Shown here piece after piece: positions 59,989 through 60,043 of a DNA stretch of 60,043 bases. Location: NCBI GenBank assembly GCA_902812455.1, contig CADDZH010000017.1:1-60043 (forward strand). The letters run 5' to 3'. Origin of the DNA: Chloroflexota bacterium. GTDB lineage: Bacteria > Chloroflexota > Ktedonobacteria > Ktedonobacterales > Ktedonobacteraceae. Every line of letters starts with the position of its first letter. Position 1 is the stretch's first letter. The translations under genes were made by a program, and so were the position numbers. The notes under the pieces were generated by a model. That model saw only the letters and a list, made by a program, of their open reading frames with translations. It was not told the origin of the DNA and made no database searches.

Positions 59989-60043
59989 TCTACTACATGC
60001 CTCCAGTATGGAAGTGTAGCAAACAGCTACCAGTATCATGTAC

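Overview
The window is about 60 kb of bacterial chromosome with moderate GC content. It most likely comes from a Chloroflexota of the Ktedonobacteria type. This is an inference from gene content: sedolisin proteases, CHAP proteins, a DprE1/DprE2-like pair, an archaeal-type ornithine cyclodeaminase relative, an ECF41 sigma factor, kinase/WD40 and Uma2 remnants, and very many short interspersed palindromic repeats. No rRNA, CRISPR array, prophage or complete insertion sequence is visible. One tRNA (Thr, UGU) is present.

Layout. 0.2-7 kb: a LutB-LutA type iron-sulfur fusion, small zinc-ribbon proteins, an HD hydrolase, a split membrane-anchored Cas4-like pair and a TIGR00300 enzyme. 7-16 kb: aquaporin, CGNR regulator, a radical-SAM DNA-repair type protein under a LexA-like box, a sedolisin, an HxlR/YceI divergent pair, DoxX, an EXORDIUM-like protein and a CHAP protein. 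16-24 kb: a lipoprotein sedolisin, secG, an SGNH lipoprotein, a giant FtsX-type permease, two neighbouring decayed genes and a methyltransferase. 24-34 kb: nnr, a Ca2+/H+ exchanger, rplI, tRNA-Thr, ppk1, a LysM-CHAP protein, a ClC channel and thiN. 34-42 kb: the DprE1/DprE2-like pair, the rpsT-rplS-rnhB-rlmB operon, an L,D-transpeptidase lipoprotein and a cystathionine gamma-synthase type enzyme. 42-53 kb: an esterase, a membrane beta-propeller protein, an orphan type ISP-like DNA methyltransferase, a polar amino acid ABC transporter, two luciferase-like monooxygenases and a frameshifted membrane protein. 53.8-60 kb: an FAD oxidoreductase with its ECF41 sigma factor, a deazaflavin-type reductase, and an operon of a UbiA prenyltransferase (MqnP-like) with two rhomboid proteases.

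At least four repeat families fill the intergenic spaces. A is the CATGTCATCCTGAGCG type. B is GTAGGGGCCGATTTATCG. C is ATGTAGTGGCCTCCCTTGTG. D is GTAGGGGCGGGAGCGG. They also reach into genes: they supply stop codons (nnr, ClC, esterase), lengthen reading frames upstream (lut fusion, ABC permease), lie inside the lut fusion, and in one place sit between two copies of a 28-bp duplication that separates two formerly overlapping convergent genes.

The most interesting candidates are the split Cas4-like membrane nuclease pair (4562-5567), the repeat C insertion with its 28-bp duplication (36588-36681), the LexA-like box on a leaderless radical-SAM repair gene, and the self-contained ECF41 operon with a matching promoter. 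Start sites were moved from the longest frame where ribosome-binding sites, promoters or repeats argued for it; each case is stated in its entry.
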